NCBI GenBank assembly: GCA_029747015.1
Contig: JAKOGI010000836.1
Span: forward strand, 1-64,000
Origin: Carnegiea gigantea
Taxonomy: Eukaryota > Streptophyta > Magnoliopsida > Caryophyllales > Cactaceae
DNA: 64,000 bases
Direction of reading: 5' to 3'
Shown: one piece after another, positions 41,615 to 64,000 of the stretch
How positions within the stretch are numbered: the first letter of the stretch is position 1
Layout of the letters: each line of letters starts with the position of its first letter
Program-made: the position numbers and the translations under genes
Notes under the pieces: generated by a model
What the model saw: the letters and a program-made list of their open reading frames with translations, nothing else
Told to the model about the DNA's origin: nothing
The model's database searches: none

Positions 41615-43590
41615 GCTCCTCATCCTAAGAGGACCAAATTGGGACCTTTAAGGAATCAGAAGCATTTTTGTAGGATATGCTCAAAATTCTAAGGCTTACA
41701 AGTTCGTGGACTTACAATCTAGTGTCATTGCAGAATCAAGAGATGCTGAGTTTTTTGAAAATAAACTTAGCAAAGACATTGTTGAGCATTCTAATCATAC
41801 CATTGAAAATCAATCCCCGTCACAAAAGGATACTCTTGAAAGTTCTAAAAGGAATTATGATGCTCCAATAGAACCACGAAGGAGTTAAGAATTCATAATG
41901 AAAAGAGTTTGGGAAACGAGTTCATCTCCTCACAAGCCTTAGTGTTCCTTGTAGAAGGAGATAGAACAAGTGTTACTCACACAATACCCATTGTTCTTCA
42001 TGTGGAACAAGAGGATCCAAAGACGTTCAGTGAAGTTATGACTTCTAGGGACGCTAGTTTTTGGAAAGAGGCAATAGAGGATGAAATGGACTCAATATTA
42101 TCAAACAATACTTGGGTTCTAAAAGATTTGGCCCTAGGATGTAAACCCATTAAGTGCAAATGGGTCTTTAGAAGGAAAAGGAATACAGATGGAACTGTAC
42201 ATACCTTCAAGGCAAGACTTGTAGCCAAAGGCTTCAGTCTCAATCAAAAGGAAGGAATACATTATTTTGACACCTATGCTCTATTGGCAAGAATCTCTTC
42301 CATTAGAACTTTGATTGCTTTGGCTTCTATACATGGGTTACACATCCATCAAATGGATGTTAAGACAGCCTTTATAAATGGAGATCTTGATGAAAAAATC
42401 TATATAGAGCAACCCGAAGGCTTTGTACTACTGGGAAATGAAAAGAATGTATGTAAATTGGTAAAGTCACTATATGGACTAAAGCAAGCACCCAAATAAT
42501 GGCATTAAAAATTTGATGGGATAATACTTGCAAGTGGTTTTACTCATAATAATGCTGACAAATGCATTTACTCTAAATTTACTGAAGGTTATAGAGTGAT
42601 TATTTGTCTTTATGTAGATGACTTACTAATTTTTGGCACTAACTTGGGAGAAATCTAAGGGACTAAGAAGTATCTTGCTTCACAATTCAAAATGAAGGAT
42701 ATGAATGAGGTGGATACCATCTTGGGCATTAAGGTAAAGAAACATAGTGGGGGTTATGCTCTTAATCAATCCCATTATATATCTAAAGTGTTAGATAAGT
42801 TTAAGCATCTTGGGATAAAAGAAGCAAACACTCCCTATGACACTAGTATGAAACTAGTTGAAAACGCAGGAAGAGCTATAGCAAAACTTGAGTATGCTAG
42901 TGCCATTGGAAGTTTGATGTATGTCATGCATTGTACTAGACCAGATATTGCTTTTACTGTGTGCAAATTGTCAAGGTTTACAAGTAAACGAAGCACAATG
43001 CATTGGAAAGCAATAATTAGGATACTTGGATACCTTAAAAGAACTGAAGAATTAGGAATCTTTTATCATAATTTTCCTGCAGTTCTAGAAGGTTTTACAG
43101 ATGCAAGTTGGATTACAAGTGCTACTGATAATAAATCCACTTCTAGTTGGATTTTTATTCTACGTGGGTAGCTATTAGTTGGGCCTTAAAGAAGCAAACT
43201 TGCATCTCACACTCAACCATGGAAGGTAAGTTTATAGCCTTGGCGGTTGCAGGCAAGGAAGCAGAATGGCTAACAAATTTATTATTGGATATAGAGTTGT
43301 GGCCACACCAATGGCGCCAATCTCCTTGTACTGCAATAGCGAAGCCACTATGTCTAGAGCATATAGTAAAATCTATAATGACAAATCTAGACATATTAGC
43401 TTGAGACATAAGTTTGTGAGACAAGTCATAAGGGACGAAATTATATCCATCATTTATGTTAGGTCAAGCAACAATCTAGCGGATCCCTTGACAAAAGGAT
43501 TGTCTCGAGATGTGGTAAAAGGCACCACAGCTAGAATGGACTTGAAACCCTTTTTTAGTCACCAATTATGGCAACCCAACCTTTTCTAGC
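41615..43590 (+). pseudogene. Copia reverse transcriptase and RNase H region
   Basis: The RT starts with WKEAIEDEMDSI (about 42,065) and contains KWVFRRKRN, HQMDVKTAFINGDL and the catalytic YVDD (42,611-42,622). Typical later blocks are TRPDIAF and LGYLKRT. RNase H continues with SWALKKQTCISHSTMEGKF and VRSSNNLADPLTKGLSR. Stops at about 42,497, 42,657 and 43,169 and several frame changes break it. The active-site residues that remain are unchanged. Confidence 0.92.
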
Positions 43591-44064
43591 AAAAACTAGA
43601 AACAAGGTTTAAAGGGTAAGAACGTGTTATTGTCTGTGACTTGTAGCACTAAGATTAGGATCTAGTGCAACGTTGCTACTGAATGAAATAGGGTGAGTTT
43701 AACTCTTAATGAATCCTAGGTCCTAAGTAGCAAGGACGTTTAAATGATGTCACCTATATGAACAAAGAGGTGGTGCCACCTCTAGCAAAAGTCTTGTATT
43801 TGTTCATGAATCTAGGATGCGCACATGGCCATAAAAGTGCTGAAGCAATTAATGTTTCTTGGAAAATGTGACTTGAATGTGTGTGTGTGGGGTGTTTCTG
43901 TTTTCATGTTGAAGTGTAAACCACTTTAAACAACAAAGTCACCTAACACTTATTTAAAGTTTGAAATACCTACACTAAATTGAGGATTTAAATCGAAAGA
44001 TACCTTTTTTTATACATGTTCAAGTACATATGGTACGTCTCATTAACACAAACTAGTGAGGGAT

Positions 44065-44685
44065 TGTTGGATAGTTTGTATTCATGAGATATGATTTGCA
44101 TAATTGGCCATCAAATAAAGTGGTTCACATTTGGGTTAAAGTTTGGCTTGATTAGACTTTGTCTTAATCATATTGACCCTTGCGCACAAGGAGAATGTCA
44201 GATAAAGTAAATAGCTTGCGTGGTCACAAGAGTCTCTGCTAGTCTCTCTAGATGTCGTTGCTCGCGAGTTTTATTCCTTGCAGCACATATTTTTGAATCA
44301 AAAAGTATTGCCAAACGACAAATTTTGCTTTGTGGCGCCAGAGGCTACCACGTTTGAACCATGGTACACACCACGTTGCCTTTGTCCGAAATGAATGTGT
44401 CATAAAACCAATTGTGCTTATCCAATTTTATCAGTTAGAATCGAATAAGACACATTGGTTGACAGTATTTGTATATATTTTCTAGGAAACAAAGAAAATT
44501 TATCTGATTTTACTCTTCAAAAAAATTCACAAAAGGCTTATTGTATCCTAAGGGTATCTTTGCTGAAATCAAGAGCAATCTTTGTGAGATAGGACAAATA
44601 ACACCTTAAAGATAGTGTTATTCACGCCTTAAGCCTTCACAATTCCTCCACAAATCGTTTGCATATATCTTGCATATTTCCAACA
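44065..44685 (+). repeat. Copia 3' LTR (621 bp)
   Basis: Preceded by the purine-rich CTAGTGAGGGAT, a normal Copia polypurine tract. It starts TGTTGG and ends CCAACA. Relative to the 5' LTR it has many substitutions and small deletions. The B-box position reads GAGTTTTATTCC and has lost the canonical form. Confidence 0.92.
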
Positions 44686-44690
44686 ATAAT

Positions 44691-45225
44691 GGTACAGATA
44701 AAAGAACAAGAACACTTGTGAACTTCAAATATTTACTGAAATTCTCATCCGTGACACTGATTTGGAACTCAACATCTTTTGGTATCAGATAATACAAAAG
44801 TTCACACTCACAAAAATATATATACATGCTAATTGCAACAAATGACAACTTTCCAGCAAGCAGACAAGGGAAGTACTCCCAACACACAAATGCTGCTGCA
44901 AGTTGTTCAGTCACAACGAAATATTACATTGTCAGGAAATCTGTACTCCAATCCTACACAAAAAGTCTCGACTTCTCAACAAAGGTCACACAAAAATATG
45001 CATAACATCAAGATCATATTTTGACAACTAAATACCCAACATCACCTTCAGTTGCATTTTGATTTCCACGTTCTTTCACTTCGCTACAAAACCAGACTTT
45101 GGGGTTGCCTGTGCTATCTTCAGTCGATACAAGCAAAAGGAATCATTGCACAAAATGCCAATGAGAAGCTGAGCAGGTCATCCATTGAAAGCTTGCAAAT
45201 GAATACGTCAGCAATCTTGAAGCTA
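44691..45225 (-). other. Probable 3' untranslated region of the kinase gene
   Basis: Lies directly downstream of the kinase stop codon on the minus strand and up to the Copia target duplication. It has no repeats and no coding frame. An exact polyadenylation site cannot be read. Confidence 0.45.
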
Positions 45226-62371
<17,146 letters not shown>

Positions 62372-64000
62372 CTGAAATGGTCAAATTAGGAAAATAATGT
62401 TAATCACACTGAATAACTCTCACAATTGAAGTGGAGTCTCACAGAAAGAACAACCCATTTTCTTTTAAATTAATTGCTCCAATATTCTAGAAGGAAATTA
62501 GATTAGTAAATCAAGTATGTCAAACCCCAACAAAAAATTAGTTGCACGGAGAATCACCTCAAGAGCTAACTAAATTTCAGACAGATAGCTTTTACTTTAT
62601 CCCATAATAGCTACCACCACAAGTCCTTGCAGGGCGTTTATGCATAATGTGACTGTTCGCTGGCATCTATAAGCAGTCCCTAGCCTACTGGAATTGGGAA
62701 GGATACTCCTTAATATGAGTTATAAGCATAAGTCAATAGAGTTTATGTCCCATCCATCAAAAGAGTCTTAGTGCCCAATTCTATCAAGTCCTAGGTATGA
62801 GGATCATCTTCATACCCTCATGCTTTTCTCAGGCATCGTCCATCATGTAATTTGGTGGAATTAATATTTTGGTATCTCTATGTTATTTTGGTACTTTTTA
62901 CTTTCCTTATTTACTAGTGCAATCTTTTAGGAAATTATTTAGAGCCATCATTAAGGACGTTAATTCTTTTCTAAGTTATGTTTTAGATTAAATAGGGGCC
63001 TCATGTAATGTTTTTCCTCGGCGGTGGGTTATGAAAGTTTATTATCTGCTGATTTTGTTTTGGAAAAGCCCCTATCACCCTCAATTGGGTACCACAAACC
63101 CAGGACTGGCATACTCTCCATGACTTCATGTCTTCTGGTCGGACACTTTTTGGGAGCCCTCAAAGACATGCCATTGGACAGAAGGCGCAAAGAAATTGGG
63201 TATTCTATTGACAGCTGTGGGGCACAAAATGAATTATAAATACACAAGTAACTAAATAAATATTTTCCTGTAAATACATATCTGTTATGTGTGTCGATCC
63301 TCACTTCCAGAAAAATCACTTGTCGGCATTCAAGTGTAGTATGTCATGTCATTTATCAATGTTTGTGCTTCTTAGCCACCAACAAAGGCCATACTTGGGA
63401 ACTAGTTGTATTTTTTCATCAATAATTGCAAGGTTGTTGTGGAGTTGTTGCGGTCATGAAGCAATTTGTACCGACCATTATCACACTGCCACCATACCCA
63501 TCGAACCATAATCGATTCTCATTTTCATCCCCCTTACTTTTTCGATAACTTTGCCATTAGTCCGTTGGTCCAAAATCTATATAACTGAAAAAAGCAAATT
63601 TGGACTATATTTTCCAGTTGGATGGTACGAGCTAAGCAAAAATGCCTCCCTAACCTTCCTCCGTTTCTGTGGAGTAATAGATAGTCTATGATTTTTAAAT
63701 CTAAGGTCAATTGAAATCAGTCTCTCTATAATTTTGCAATTCAAAGGTAAAACTGCTACTTCAGATCCCCCCACACTCCACCTGGTGGTGGGATTTTTGG
63801 GGTATAGGATTTGGATTTGGATTTCGGTTCGTCCCTAATCCTTACTCAAAGTTTATCCATAAGTTATCCGTTACAATATGCAAATTGGGTATTCAATCTT
63901 TCTTTATAGAAATATTGATACTCTATGATTCAAAAAAAAAAAGAAAGAAAAAAAATTGTACTCTAGGGAATTCCTTGTGTATCAATTGACAAATTTGTTT
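62372..64000. other. Kinase 5' intron or upstream region; no supported exon
   Basis: The acceptor AG of the first visible exon lies at 62,372-62,373, so at least one more exon is expected upstream on the minus strand. I could not find the expected acidic N-terminal coding segment up to the window edge. Bases 62,840-63,060 resemble an LTR promoter region (AAATAGGGGCC), but paired ends are missing. Confidence 0.4.

Noticed and set aside
62840..63240. Possible solo LTR with AAATAGGGGCC promoter-like sequence
   Set aside because: No matching TG...CA ends or target duplication could be found, so not listed as an element.

Overview
The window is nuclear DNA of a flowering plant. It carries intron-split genes for a chloroplast-targeted Hsp70 and a plant GSK3/SHAGGY kinase, a decayed endogenous plant pararetrovirus, and many plant-type transposons (Copia, chromovirus and Athila/Tat-like Gypsy, Helitron, hAT MITEs). 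Long AT-rich stretches, a kinase gene longer than 17 kb and nested insertions point to a repeat-rich, fairly large genome. I cannot name the species.

Layout: 0-5 kb holds a broken TPR-protein fragment, a MITE-like palindrome and degenerate 'GGTTCGGGT'-type repeats. 5.0-9.1 kb is the only complete gene: stromal Hsp70 (eight exons, 702 aa, + strand) with a perfect three-unit heat-shock element and a TATA-like box upstream. 9.84-14.38 kb is a non-coding foldback element with inverted arms of about 1.4-1.65 kb, tandem ~215-bp subrepeats in the arms and a ~76-bp repeat array in the loop. 15.06-21.36 kb is an endogenous caulimovirid with recognisable coat, zinc-knuckle, movement-protein, protease, RT and RNase H regions, all broken, plus degenerate primer site, TATA box and AATAAA. 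22.1-26.3 kb holds a MITE, a large compound microsatellite and an old Gypsy relic with two diverged ~1.04-kb LTRs.

27.2-44.7 kb is a set of nested insertions. An hAT-type MITE (8-bp target duplication) is split by a 4,389-bp giant solo LTR (5-bp duplication). Next to it a Copia element (5-bp duplication ATAAT, paired LTRs) is split by a Helitron-like element, which itself carries a truncated Athila/Tat-like Gypsy, and by a second hAT MITE (perfect 8-bp duplication).

45.2-62.4 kb is the minus-strand SHAGGY-like kinase gene: 11 exons, 374 residues plus stop, with the N-terminal exon(s) beyond the window or unrecognised. Its 9.4-kb intron contains a MITE and a 5.3-kb Reina-like chromovirus with LTRs, tRNA-iMet primer site and TAATC target duplication. 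The two host genes act independently: one is a plastid stromal chaperone, the other a cytosolic/nuclear signalling kinase. Nearly everything else is mobile or viral DNA.
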